Shown here: positions 37,382 to 45,064 of the stretch, in pieces
Layout of the letters: each line of letters opens with the position of its first letter
Numbering within the stretch: the first letter of the stretch is position 1
Virus record (IMG/VR): IMGVR_UViG_3300033150_001207
Location: 20,204 to 84,203 of that record
Length of the DNA stretch: 64,000 nt
Reading direction: 5' to 3' (one strand)
DNA from: a virus
Program-made: the position numbers and the translations under genes
Notes under the pieces: generated by a model
Database searches by the model: none
What the model saw: the letters and a program-made list of their open reading frames with translations, nothing else
What the model was told of the DNA's origin: nothing

Positions 37382-37690
37382 ATGTTATCAATAGGTGATG
37401 GAATAGCTATAGCATCAATTGCAGTACCCGCGGGAATAGGTTTGATAATAGCCTATATAAGATGGGGACATTCTAGCAAAAGTAACAATCCTGGAAATAA
37501 CTCTAGCATACCAAATAGATGTCCAGCCCATTCGGGTATTGTGGCTAATATTGAGAACTTGCAATCCGACATGACCGAAGTGAAAAACGATGTCAAAATC
37601 ATAAGCAATAAACAAGACCAGCTTCTTTTTCAATCAGGTGAAATTAAGCTGATTATAGATAAATGGGAAGAAAGACGTCGGAATGATTAA
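37382..37690 (+). CDS. Membrane-anchored coiled-coil protein
   Basis: A 102-residue protein with an N-terminal hydrophobic segment (IASIAVPAGIGLIIAYI, about residues 10-27), then a Ser/Asn linker and a helical Lys/Asp/Glu-rich coil. It might be a holin-like or lysis accessory membrane protein, since lysis genes follow. No motif decides this. Confidence 0.5.
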   Translation: MLSIGDGIAIASIAVPAGIGLIIAYIRWGHSSKSNNPGNNSSIPNRCPAHSGIVANIENLQSDMTEVKNDVKIISNKQDQLLFQSGEIKLIIDKWEERRRND

Positions 37691-37796
37691 CAAAACCAAA
37701 TATTCAAGATGTCTGATTGTTTAATCTATATTAATAAACTAATAAACCATGCAAAGATTAAGTTTTTAAATAAAAGCACAGTCGGAAGAATCAAAT

Positions 37797-37997
37797 ATGT
37801 CCAAAGCAATAAAACAACTCTACAGAAATGCGGGATTTAAACCCCCTAAGGGTCGCGGGCTGCACACTATAGCTTTCCATCGCAAGGCTATCCAGATTAA
37901 GAAAAGTAATCCCTCTTATAGTTGGAGTCAGGCATATGCAACTGCTATGAAAATCCTGGGAAGAAACAAGGCAGTCAAAAAATCGCATAGAAGATAA
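37797..37997 (+). CDS. Small basic protein
   Basis: A 66-residue, Lys/Arg/His-rich protein with a central YSWSQAYATAMKIL segment. Unrecognised. It could bind DNA or be a small virion protein. RBS is weak (CGGAAGAATCAA). Confidence 0.45.
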   Translation: MSKAIKQLYRNAGFKPPKGRGLHTIAFHRKAIQIKKSNPSYSWSQAYATAMKILGRNKAVKKSHRR

Positions 37998-38021
37998 CAT
38001 ATTTTACAATACGTTTCACTA

Positions 38022-38050
38022 TTGACATATTACAACACTTATAGTATATT
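38022..38050 (+). promoter_or_regulatory. Sigma70-like promoter for the lysis region
   Basis: TTGACA (38022-38027), spacer 17, TATATT (38045-38050). Same -35/-10 and the same downstream ACTTTCGTT as the minus-strand promoter at 8333-8361. It points toward the lysozyme and holin genes. Confidence 0.65.
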
Positions 38051-38056
38051 ACTTTC

Positions 38057-38130
38057 GTTGGTCTTCCAACACACGACATGCCACCCACCCCTACCCCATT
38101 GATTGGTACGTACAATCGGGATGGGTGGCA
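38057..38130 (+). ncRNA. Structured leader RNA, partner of the 8.3 kb small RNA
   Basis: Hairpin 1: GTTGG-TCTT-CCAAC (38057-38070). Hairpin 2: GCCACCCACCCC (38080-38091) with GGGATGGGTGGC (38118-38129), one C-A mismatch; an inner GATTG...CAATC stem holds GTACGTAC. It has no U-tract, unlike the 8.3 kb copy. It ends 31 bases before the next start, so it may be the untranslated leader of that operon. Similarity to 8243-8326 on the opposite strand is clear by eye. Confidence 0.55.
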
Positions 38131-38161
38131 CAGTAACTTTAGCAGAAAGAGGTGATTTAAA

Positions 38162-38374
38162 GTGGCAAGGAAAAAATTATGGATACAGGACGCTATCAAA
38201 GCAGAAGGTAGTTTAACGAGGTCTGCAAGAGCATCTAACGCATTAAAGAAAGATGGAACTATTAAAGTATCATGGTTACGAGAACAGGCGAAAAAGGGTA
38301 ATTCAACCATTGCCAAGCGTGCAAGATTGGCGCTAACCTTGAGAAAAATGCCCAAAAGAGGTAGAAAAAAATAA
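38162..38374 (+). CDS. Small basic protein, phage-type
   Basis: A 70-residue GTG-start protein behind AGAGGTGA. It resembles the short Lys/Arg-rich phage proteins ending in RLALTLRKM(P)KRG, and starts KKLWIQDAIK. First gene of the transcript from the 38.0 kb promoter. Possibly a regulator or small virion protein. Confidence 0.55.
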   Translation: MARKKLWIQDAIKAEGSLTRSARASNALKKDGTIKVSWLREQAKKGNSTIAKRARLALTLRKMPKRGRKK

Positions 38375-38393
38375 CAGTACAGGGATAATCACA

Positions 38394-38594
38394 ATGAAAG
38401 AGCAATTTTCAGAAGGCGATAAAGTTCACATAACGCTCAAAGGTATAGTTGTAGAACTTGATGAAGGATATTATACCAAGGAATACAGCGAAGATTGTCA
38501 ATGGTATAATGTGTATGTACCAGAAATAGATGATGTTGTTACGGTATCAACTTCTAATGACGGCGGAAATATAAAACTTGAAAAAAGAGATTGA
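38394..38594 (+). CDS. Hypothetical small protein
   Basis: A 66-residue acidic beta-rich protein (GDKVHITLKGIVVELDEGY...YVPEIDDVVTVS), like a small SH3-type or DUF fold. RBS is weak. Unrecognised. Confidence 0.5.
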   Translation: MKEQFSEGDKVHITLKGIVVELDEGYYTKEYSEDCQWYNVYVPEIDDVVTVSTSNDGGNIKLEKRD

Positions 38595-38617
38595 TAAACC
38601 AGAGGGAAAACGAAGAA

Positions 38618-39064
38618 ATGAATAATAATCCTGGATTAATATCTCGTGTAGGTTTGGAAATAATAAAAGAACATGAGGGTTTTAGGCAATATCCGTATAA
38701 ATGCAGTGCAAATAAAACTACAATAGGCTACGGGCACAACCTTGATGATAGAGGTATTTCTAAAAAAATAGCAGAGATGATATTCAAAGAAGATATAAAC
38801 GTTGCCATCGATGACGTATTTGAAATATTTCCCGATTTCCATAAGTTCACCGAGAACCAGAAAATTGTACTTGTTGACATGATGTTCAATCTCGGTATAA
38901 TTCGCTTCAGAAAATTCAGAAAAATGATAAGAGCAATAAAAAAGGGTGATTGGAAAAAGGCGATTATCGAAATGAGAAATTCACGATGGTATTCTCAAGT
39001 AACAAATCGGGTAGAGGACTTGATTGATTTGCTAGAGGAAGACTTGCAAGAAACGGAGAGTTAA
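38618..39064 (+). CDS. Endolysin, T4-type lysozyme (GH24)
   Basis: A 148-residue enzyme that cleaves the peptidoglycan sugar backbone for release of progeny. The motif EHEGFRQYPYKCSANKTTIGYGH carries the catalytic Glu (E20). Where T4 lysozyme has the catalytic Asp there is Cys29 (YKC), and T35 follows, so an E-C-T triad seems present in place of E-D-T; such triads are known in some phage lysozymes. ATG at 38618 is preferred to an in-frame TTG at 38591. The next gene starts right after its stop. Confidence 0.88.
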   Translation: MNNNPGLISRVGLEIIKEHEGFRQYPYKCSANKTTIGYGHNLDDRGISKKIAEMIFKEDINVAIDDVFEIFPDFHKFTENQKIVLVDMMFNLGIIRFRKFRKMIRAIKKGDWKKAIIEMRNSRWYSQVTNRVEDLIDLLEEDLQETES

Positions 39065-39541
39065 ATGGGTATATTAAATAAAATAGTTAATTTACTTACC
39101 GGCGATTTCGGGGCAAAAATCGTTGGCGCTATCAGGGATTATTTTCCGCCTTCTCTTTCGGATGCGGAAAAGCGAGATTTTGAATTGAAGATTATGGAAA
39201 TCACACAGGCTCATGAGATTGAACTTTTAAAAGAATTGAATGTTGCGGAATCTGAATTCAATCAGAGAATCAAAGAGCTTGAAGGAACAGCATCCGATTT
39301 GAGGCAAATACCTGTGCTTGGTTCGATTATTTTGTTCATGAGAGGATGCCAGCGCCCGGCGTTTGGATTCTTTACGCTTGCGATGGATTGCCTGGTGTTC
39401 GGCGGATACTGGACAATACAGGAAAATTCACGAATAGAAACTGCATTTCTTGTAATAAATTTGCTGGTCTTAGGTTTTTTGTTCGGGGAACGGGCTATCA
39501 AAAATGTAATACCATTATTTGAAAAATATATGAAAAAGTAG
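39065..39541 (+). CDS. Holin candidate (3TM-type)
   Basis: A 158-residue membrane protein directly after the lysozyme. Hydrophobic stretches near residues 90-115 (GSIILFMRGCQRPAFGFFTLAMDCLVFGGYW) and 128-148 (AFLVINLLVLGFLFG) suggest two to three membrane segments, and CQRPAFGFF parallels the conserved Arg-Pro segment of 3TM holins of gene-transfer type. It would form membrane pores that release the lysozyme. Confidence 0.7.
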   Translation: MGILNKIVNLLTGDFGAKIVGAIRDYFPPSLSDAEKRDFELKIMEITQAHEIELLKELNVAESEFNQRIKELEGTASDLRQIPVLGSIILFMRGCQRPAFGFFTLAMDCLVFGGYWTIQENSRIETAFLVINLLVLGFLFGERAIKNVIPLFEKYMKK

Positions 39542-39982
39542 GTGAGAACTATAAAAAAGTTATTGTTAATAATATCACTGTGCTTACTCGTGTGCTGTGA
39601 TATATTCAGAGGTCCAACAGGACCGCCGGGTGAACGAGGTCCAGAAGGTCCACCTGGTCCGCAAGGAGAAGTCGGTACGGATGACGATTATTGTGTAATG
39701 GTTGAAATGTTTCTTACACAAGATAATCATACTGGCGGAAATTGGGTTTATGTAATAGACAGACAGATAATGCCTTTTGTGACTGATGTTGTATTATTCT
39801 TTGCGTCAATACCCGATTATAACGAGGGGCGATTCTTCAAGCTTGCTTACGGTACATACTGGTTGTTGGATGGCAATCAAATACGGATTGATTACAACCC
39901 GTACCTGATAAACACAGTTATTATTATAAAGATAAAAATTGAAAAACCTGTTATTATAACGGAAAACGAAGAAGAAAAATGA
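39542..39982 (+). CDS. Lipoprotein with collagen-like repeat
   Basis: A 146-residue GTG-start protein. The N-terminus is a lipoprotein signal (LLLIISLCLLVCC, with Cys as lipid site). It then reads GPTGPPGERGPEGPPGPQGEVG, about seven Gly-X-Y triplets, a collagen-like stalk, and a beta-rich C-terminal domain. Located in the lysis cassette, it may be an outer-membrane-anchored spanin-like or exclusion protein. Collagen-like lipoproteins in lysis cassettes are unusual. Confidence 0.65.
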   Translation: MRTIKKLLLIISLCLLVCCDIFRGPTGPPGERGPEGPPGPQGEVGTDDDYCVMVEMFLTQDNHTGGNWVYVIDRQIMPFVTDVVLFFASIPDYNEGRFFKLAYGTYWLLDGNQIRIDYNPYLINTVIIIKIKIEKPVIITENEEEK

Positions 39983-40003
39983 TATTGAAATCAGGTGATA
40001 GTA

Positions 40004-40273
40004 ATGGGTTTGTACGATACGGTCAGCAGACTTAACTTACAAATCAAGTGTATTGCTCACGATGAACCGACAATGAAACATTACAATATTGGCGATGAAA
40101 TACCATTACAGGATGGTGTTTGCATTTGTTATGGGGGTTGGTTTACGGTCAATAGTGGAAAAGTTCGTGATGCTGGCAAAGAGATATTCACAAAGTATGG
40201 CGGTAAACTTGATGGCGATGAAATCATAAGTGCTCTGAATCCTGTGTTTATTGTTTTAAATGGTATAAAATAA
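40004..40273 (+). CDS. Hypothetical protein
   Basis: An 89-residue protein. ATG at 40004 is preferred to GTG 39995 (AGGTGA lies upstream of ATG). Contains DEIPLQDGVCICYGGWFTVN, a small beta pattern. Ends two bases before the tRNA-like element. Confidence 0.55.
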   Translation: MGLYDTVSRLNLQIKCIAHDEPTMKHYNIGDEIPLQDGVCICYGGWFTVNSGKVRDAGKEIFTKYGGKLDGDEIISALNPVFIVLNGIK

Positions 40274-40274
40274 T

Positions 40275-40348
40275 GGGGGTGACAGAGGTTCAATAAAATA
40301 AAGGAAATTTCACTTGTTTAAACACGCGTTCGAGTCGCGTCATCCCCA
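40275..40348 (+). ncRNA. tRNA-like / tmRNA-TLD-like element
   Basis: A 7-pair acceptor stem (GGGGGTG at 40275-40281 with CATCCCC at 40341-40347, one G-U) plus discriminator A, and a perfect T-arm (ACGCG-TTCGAGT-CGCGT, 40324-40340). The middle is 42 bases, the normal tRNA length, and a TTC anticodon loop (Glu) can be drawn with four of five stem pairs. No D-arm is possible, which fits a tmRNA-like acceptor domain or a decayed tRNA better than a working tRNA. No CCA is encoded. Confidence 0.5.
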
Positions 40349-40569
40349 TCGAATGGCTTGTTTGTTGTATGCAGAATGGATTAAGTAAGTGGTAATAGTA
40401 AATTCCTGGCTTTTATGGACGCATAAACCAGTGGGAACGATAGGGTTTTGATAGAATACCTACTCGCCCATCAATGCTCATATTACCATTTGGAATATTG
40501 AGATCGAGAGACGGTATGCCGTGATGTTTGCCGTTTCTTGCAATTGTATATCACGAAAAGGGAATATAA
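40349..40569 (+). other. Structured intergenic region after the tRNA-like element
   Basis: No gene of convincing size. Several stems can be drawn: CTGG-ct-TTTATG with CATAAA-CCAG, GGTAAT/ATTACC, TAGG/CCTA and ACGG-TATG-CCGT. This suggests a folded RNA tail or untranslated leader for the GTG-start gene at 40570. The exact fold is unknown. Confidence 0.4.
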
Positions 40570-40767
40570 GTGATAAACGTTTACAAAGATGAAAATACTA
40601 CTGCTGACCGCTGGATAGTCGAGTGTACCTCATTGAATCTATTGATAGAAGAAGTCGGCATCGAAAATGCCATAAGCAGATTTTGTGATGTACTCAAAGG
40701 TTTCTTGATTGAAAGCCATCGCAGAGGCAAACTGGCAAAAATATTGGATAATCAGCATGAAAGATAA
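40570..40767 (+). CDS. Hypothetical protein
   Basis: A 65-residue GTG-start protein behind AAAGGGAATAT. Mostly helical (LLIEEVGIENAISRFCDVLKGFLIESHRRGKLAKIL). Overlaps the next small frame by 11 bases. Unrecognised. Confidence 0.5.
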   Translation: MINVYKDENTTADRWIVECTSLNLLIEEVGIENAISRFCDVLKGFLIESHRRGKLAKILDNQHER

Positions 40768-40804
40768 TCCTTGGCTCGCTAACGAAAGACAATTACGGTG
40801 GTAA
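40757..40804 (+). CDS. Tiny frame (15 residues), coupling peptide or remnant
   Basis: ATG at 40757 overlaps the previous gene and ends overlapping the next GTG (40798). Reads MKDNPWLANERQLRW. No RBS of its own is obvious. It could couple translation of the two neighbours or be a gene leftover. Very uncertain. Confidence 0.25.
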   Translation: MKDNPWLANERQLRW

Positions 40805-41082
40805 GGCTGTCATATACAGATACAATTACGGTAATCAAGGAATCGAGTATTCCGCAACGGGATAAGGATGATATGATAAAATCTGTTAATTATTTGCAAG
40901 AGTGTGGGGATGCGCCACTTGGCTACGGTTTTACTGTTGAGATATGCTCCCACTGCGGTTACCAGCAACTTTCTATTCATCCAATTCCCATGAAACATCC
41001 GAGTGAATGCAATAAGTGTGGCAGGAAGGCCTGTTACGTGGATGAAGATTTTGAGAACGAATTCAAAAGCAAGGAAATGTAA
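40798..41082 (+). CDS. Small zinc-ribbon protein
   Basis: A 94-residue GTG-start protein with two CxxC pairs: CSHCG and CNKCGRKAC. Such small zinc-ribbon proteins are widespread in phage early regions and may bind nucleic acid. The rest is acidic and helical. No specific family recognised. Confidence 0.55.
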   Translation: MVRLSYTDTITVIKESSIPQRDKDDMIKSVNYLQECGDAPLGYGFTVEICSHCGYQQLSIHPIPMKHPSECNKCGRKACYVDEDFENEFKSKEM

Positions 41083-41154
41083 ATGGAATTCACTACACAG
41101 ATACTAATTGTGGCATTATTAATAATCGTACTATTTGTTGCTGTAAATAGATAA
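41083..41154 (+). CDS. Tiny membrane protein (23 residues)
   Basis: ATG directly after the upstream TAA, RBS AAGGAAATGTAA. Almost wholly hydrophobic (QILIVALLIIVLFVAV), so one membrane segment. Too short for a family call; resembles small phage membrane peptides. Confidence 0.4.
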   Translation: MEFTTQILIVALLIIVLFVAVNR

Positions 41155-41218
41155 GAAACCGAAAGTAACCAAGCAATTTCCCAGATAGTACACATAAACA
41201 TTAACACGGGAGAACTAC

Positions 41219-42499
41219 ATGAGTAACCATTATAAATTACCTGATGATATTCTCTTCGAGCAATTCCGCAAAATAATCCTCGAATATCCTGATATAAGCG
41301 CAGATAAATACGACAAACTACAAGTTCCAAATAAGCCGCCACGTACAACATTGCGGCGTCGCTTTGGTGAATGGCAAAATATAAAAGCAATGGCGCTCGG
41401 CGGCGGCGATGTAGAGATTATTGTAGAAAATGTGCGACTGGCTAAACAAAAACAGCGGTTTGAAGACAGAAACAGAATCGAGCGTAAAAGTTTCCGCCAA
41501 TATTGCCGTATTGAAAATGCTGTCGTAGAACTTAATAAAAAATTTATTGATCTGCTCGAACACAACAGCCTCAAAAGATTTGTCAAGCACTTTAAACCGA
41601 GTAAACCAATAGATGAAAATGCTGTCGGTCTTTTGCACTTTACGGATGCTCATTTTAATGAACTTGTTGAACTCGCAAATAATAGGTACGATTTTGTTAT
41701 AGCAAGTAAACGCTGTAAAAAGTTGGTTAGAAAAGCAAAGCAATATTTTAAGCTCTTTAATATAAAGAATATTCTGTTTGCAATGACGGGAGATCTGATT
41801 AACAGCGATCGCCGCTTGGATGAACTGCTCAGCCAGGCGACTAATAGAAGCAAGGCTATGTTTCTTTCTGTGGAAATAATACAACAAATGTTGCTTGATT
41901 TAAATTCGGATTTCAACGTTACCGTTGCGTGCGTAACGGGTAATGAATCGAGGATACCGAATGATATTGCGTGGACAGATATAGTGGTGACCGATAACTA
42001 TGATTTTAGTATATTTAATATTTTACGATATCTGTTCAAAGACTGTAAGGGTATAGACTTTAATATTGGTGATAGTTACTCAGAACAGGTAATAAGCGTT
42101 GCTGGACAAAATGTGCTTCTCATTCACGGCAACCAGATAAGCACTAAAATTGAAGAATCGATACAGAAAATTAAAGGTAAATGGGCAGCAAAAGGTGTGA
42201 TTGTCGATTTCGTGATATGCGGGAACGTGCACAGCTGTCGCATAGGTGATACATATGCAAGGGGAAGCTCTGTCGTGGGGGCTAATGCATATTCAGAGGA
42301 GGGACTTCAACTAACCTCACGTGCCAGTCAAAACATCCATATATTTTTTCCAGATAAAACACGAGACTCAATTCGTATAGATTTACAGGATGTATCAGGT
42401 GAAGAAGGATATGATATCAGCAGGGAATTGGAAGAATATTGCGCAAAAAGCGCCGAGAAACTACACAAACCTATAACCATATTTAAAATACAAATATAA
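41219..42499 (+). CDS. Calcineurin-like metallophosphoesterase
   Basis: A 426-residue enzyme candidate. The catalytic block order is HFTDAH (D-x-H), TGDLINSDRR (GDxxxxxR), VTGNESR (GNE), LLIHGNQ and CGNVHSC (G-N-V-H, in place of the usual GHxH). This order is the metallophosphoesterase plan; family members are nucleases, phosphatases or repair exonucleases. N-terminal 100 residues are helical and basic, like a DNA-binding part. It is on the + strand and convergent with the helicase at 42592; substrate is unknown. Confidence 0.8.
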   Translation: MSNHYKLPDDILFEQFRKIILEYPDISADKYDKLQVPNKPPRTTLRRRFGEWQNIKAMALGGGDVEIIVENVRLAKQKQRFEDRNRIERKSFRQYCRIENAVVELNKKFIDLLEHNSLKRFVKHFKPSKPIDENAVGLLHFTDAHFNELVELANNRYDFVIASKRCKKLVRKAKQYFKLFNIKNILFAMTGDLINSDRRLDELLSQATNRSKAMFLSVEIIQQMLLDLNSDFNVTVACVTGNESRIPNDIAWTDIVVTDNYDFSIFNILRYLFKDCKGIDFNIGDSYSEQVISVAGQNVLLIHGNQISTKIEESIQKIKGKWAAKGVIVDFVICGNVHSCRIGDTYARGSSVVGANAYSEEGLQLTSRASQNIHIFFPDKTRDSIRIDLQDVSGEEGYDISRELEEYCAKSAEKLHKPITIFKIQI

Positions 42500-42591
42500 A
42501 CAGAAATACATATCATTTACAATTGTTATTGTTTAGCTTTACTTGGTACAGCATAAAACATTTATTGCCCTCTACCATGATAATCCTCTTT

Positions 42592-44172
42592 TCACCAGAT
42601 AAGACATCTCAAGAAGTAATCACTAAATAGTTCTCTATGTTTCACAATTATATTTTCTATATGTGTATCTAGCAAATAGATAGTACAGTAATCATCCTGA
42701 CTTCTGATTCCACGTCCACATTGTTGTTCCAATGTCTGTGCAGCTTCCGCTTTGTACCAATAGTTCCCGATATGCGGGGTGTAGGCTTTTGCAGATACCA
42801 TTTTATCCCCCAAATCAGGATAACTCAGTTTGGTTACGATAATAAATCTTGCCAACTCATCGTCTAACGAAATACCCCTATCGCACGAGGGGGATACGAG
42901 AACTAACGGTCTATCTGATTCTTTGAATTTGTCTATCTGTTCAATTCTGTTTTCAAGTTCATGTGTTATCAGTCTACCATTATGGTTGCAATGTTCCATT
43001 ATTAAATCTCTTAGCCTGTAGTTAGTAGTATGTATTAATCCTTTTTGTTCAGCATGTTCTTCCAGTATCTTATTTATTTCACTTGCAACCTTATCAAACT
43101 CTTTATATCCATGTTTGGTCGCCATATTAGCAGTAGACTTAAGGTATATCGGTCTTTTCTTCGGATCGAATAAGCTCGGCACTTCCATATAATCCATTTC
43201 ATTCATCGGTATACCAGTCTCTTGCGACAGTATAGGCAACGGTGGTAGCTTAGCGCTCATTAACACCATTTTCCCCTGTTCATTTTCATTTCCGATATGT
43301 CTTCTTATAAATTCATCAGTCATTTCTGGCGTTATCCACACGGGTGAAAACGACCATACTCTACCGAATTTACCTATCCATTCCTGAAATATCCAGTTTT
43401 TATCAAGAAATCTCTCAAACATTCCAAGTCTACGCATAAACCCTTCGTACTTCTCAAATATTTTCCTTTCATGGGCTGATTCGTCCAGTTTATCATATTC
43501 TTTCTTTACTTTTATACGGTTGATATGCGCCCAGTCTTTCCATGATTTAATTCCATTCTCACATGCTGTTTTGTACTTCGGTGGTACTATGTTAAACTTA
43601 GCAATTTGCCATTCCGAGACCTGAAGTTTGATAAAATTGAGCAACTCATTTTTTAGCGTATCAGCCTCGTCGCAGATCAATAATCTTGAACCCGAAAACT
43701 CACCCACATAGTTACATTCATTTAGAAAGAGTTGATAATTGAGCAATCTCAGGGGGTGATTAACGACCTTCTTTTTCTGCACTCTATATAAACATTTCCA
43801 ATACATTGCACAGTTTTCTTTCGGGGATTTGTAAGGACAATCCGCAACAGTATTGCCTTTTATATCTATACATTCGTAATTTGCCCTACCTTTTAATACC
43901 TCAAACTCTGGAAAATCATGCTGTGCTTGGTTTTGAAGGGATTTACTATGAACCAGATAGGTAGAATTGTTATAAACCTTACATACGATACTTCCTATCA
44001 TAGTTTTTCCACTTCCAGTATCCGCTTTCAATACTACTACCGGTTTATCGCTGTTAATGATAAATTCCGCTGCCTCTAATTGATATTGACGTGGATTTTC
44101 ATTTTTAAAATTTTGAAAAGATTTAAATATCGCACGTAATTCATCTATGCTATAATATTTTAATGTGCGCAA
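42592..44172 (-). CDS. XPD/DinG-type superfamily 2 DNA helicase with likely Fe-S cluster
   Basis: A 526-residue TTG-start protein. Walker A ADTGSGKT at about residues 50-57, Walker B-like CDEADT at about 170. Four Cys between these (CIDIKGN..., DCPYKSPKENCAMYWKC) match the Fe-S cluster site of XPD/DinG helicases. C-terminal LVLVSPSCDRGISLDD and QQCGRGIRSQDD are helicase motifs V and VI. It unwinds DNA with 5'-3' polarity in family members and would serve replication or repair. It is the last gene of the leftward block. Confidence 0.85.
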   Translation of the reverse strand: MRTLKYYSIDELRAIFKSFQNFKNENPRQYQLEAAEFIINSDKPVVVLKADTGSGKTMIGSIVCKVYNNSTYLVHSKSLQNQAQHDFPEFEVLKGRANYECIDIKGNTVADCPYKSPKENCAMYWKCLYRVQKKKVVNHPLRLLNYQLFLNECNYVGEFSGSRLLICDEADTLKNELLNFIKLQVSEWQIAKFNIVPPKYKTACENGIKSWKDWAHINRIKVKKEYDKLDESAHERKIFEKYEGFMRRLGMFERFLDKNWIFQEWIGKFGRVWSFSPVWITPEMTDEFIRRHIGNENEQGKMVLMSAKLPPLPILSQETGIPMNEMDYMEVPSLFDPKKRPIYLKSTANMATKHGYKEFDKVASEINKILEEHAEQKGLIHTTNYRLRDLIMEHCNHNGRLITHELENRIEQIDKFKESDRPLVLVSPSCDRGISLDDELARFIIVTKLSYPDLGDKMVSAKAYTPHIGNYWYKAEAAQTLEQQCGRGIRSQDDYCTIYLLDTHIENIIVKHRELFSDYFLRCLIW

Positions 44173-44201
44173 TTTTCTTCCATTGAGGTTTAAATGTGTG
44201 A

Positions 44202-44507
44202 TTATCGATATGTCGGATTTGATATAGTTTCTTTTTGTTTGGATTGTTTATCTACTGCTATAATCATTCTTGTCAATGCATGTTCGAGATGCGGTTCTGA
44301 TTTGCTACCAATTATGTATAGTACAATATGTCTGACTGCTCTGTATAAGTGAAATGTAATAGATTTATCCCAGCTCTTTTTGTTGGTTTTCTCGCCATGT
44401 TCCAGTACCTTTTGTATAGTCTGTATTGGTTCGATTGGCAACAGTATCTGCGAATTACGTATCGACCTATTCAATTTTATTCTAATTACCCGTTCTTTTT
44501 GTTTCAT
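44202..44507 (-). CDS. DUF5664-like (dATP/dGTP diphosphohydrolase-related) protein
   Basis: A 101-residue protein (ATG at 44507 preferred to GTG 44531, with AGGGCAAACG upstream). The pattern LLPIEPIQTIQKVLEHGEK..KKSWDKSI..HLYRAVRHI....HLEHALTR matches the DUF5664 family of phage and plasmid proteins, annotated as dATP/dGTP diphosphohydrolase N-terminal domain. It may change nucleotide pools during replication. Confidence 0.6.
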   Translation of the reverse strand: MKQKERVIRIKLNRSIRNSQILLPIEPIQTIQKVLEHGEKTNKKSWDKSITFHLYRAVRHIVLYIIGSKSEPHLEHALTRMIIAVDKQSKQKETISNPTYR

Positions 44508-44523
44508 CGTTTGCCCTGAAGTA

Positions 44524-44853
44524 TTATTCACGTTTTAGTGTCTGTTTTTGTTCTTGCCTGCGTTGTCTTTTTCGTGCCAGTAATTTTTCCCTGTTCTGAA
44601 GATAATAATTGCGGCCATATTCCTTTAATGCCTTTATGTTGTTCAAATAGTATGCCCTGTGATATTTTCTGAGTTTATCCCTGTTGGCTTTACGATATGC
44701 TTTCTGGTATTCAGGATTGTTGTACTTCTTATTATTTATATTCTTACATACTACACATCTACCGGTACTACAATACCTCAGGCTCTGTCCTGTATCCCCA
44801 TGCTCATGTTTGTGCGGACAGAGTTTTCCCAGATAATATTCTACTTGCGACAT
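44524..44853 (-). CDS. Zinc-motif DNA-binding-like protein
   Basis: A 109-residue protein. LCPHKHEHGDTGQSLRYCSTGRCVVCK is the common zinc-binding head of phage HNH-associated and regulatory proteins. It is followed by a long Arg/Lys-rich helical tail (YQKAYRKANRDKLRKYHRAYY...). No HNH catalytic His pair is visible. Strong RBS (GGAGACTAACA). Probably binds DNA or RNA. Confidence 0.55.
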   Translation of the reverse strand: MSQVEYYLGKLCPHKHEHGDTGQSLRYCSTGRCVVCKNINNKKYNNPEYQKAYRKANRDKLRKYHRAYYLNNIKALKEYGRNYYLQNREKLLARKRQRRQEQKQTLKRE

Positions 44854-44879
44854 TGTTAGTCTCCTGTTTTAGCATAAGT

Positions 44880-45062
44880 TTACCTGTCATTTTCCACACC
44901 CTTCGATATATCATCGACTGTCCATTCAGTTATATTATCCGTGTTATTAAATATGAATTGCATGAATAGTTGATGACAGTAAATTATTTGTTTAATCGTA
45001 TCAATATCTATTCTTTTCGATACCGCGATAGTGGCTTTATTCTCTTTATTTTTCTTTGTCAT
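44880..45062 (-). CDS. Hypothetical small protein
   Basis: A 60-residue protein. ATG at 45062 with AAGGA upstream is preferred to TTG 45068. Lys-rich N-terminus then a helical part (IDIDTIKQIIYCHQLFMQFIF). Unrecognised. The remnant at 45065-45142 lies immediately upstream and supplies its RBS. Confidence 0.45.
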   Translation of the reverse strand: MTKKNKENKATIAVSKRIDIDTIKQIIYCHQLFMQFIFNNTDNITEWTVDDISKGVENDR

Positions 45063-45064
45063 TA

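Noticed and set aside
40324-40348. Attachment site from a tRNA 3' end
   Set aside because: No integrase is visible in the window, and the 5' acceptor strand is also present, so a tRNA-like element is the simpler reading.
41318-41887. 189-residue frame on the minus strand
   Set aside because: It is antisense to the metallophosphoesterase, whose catalytic motifs are clear.
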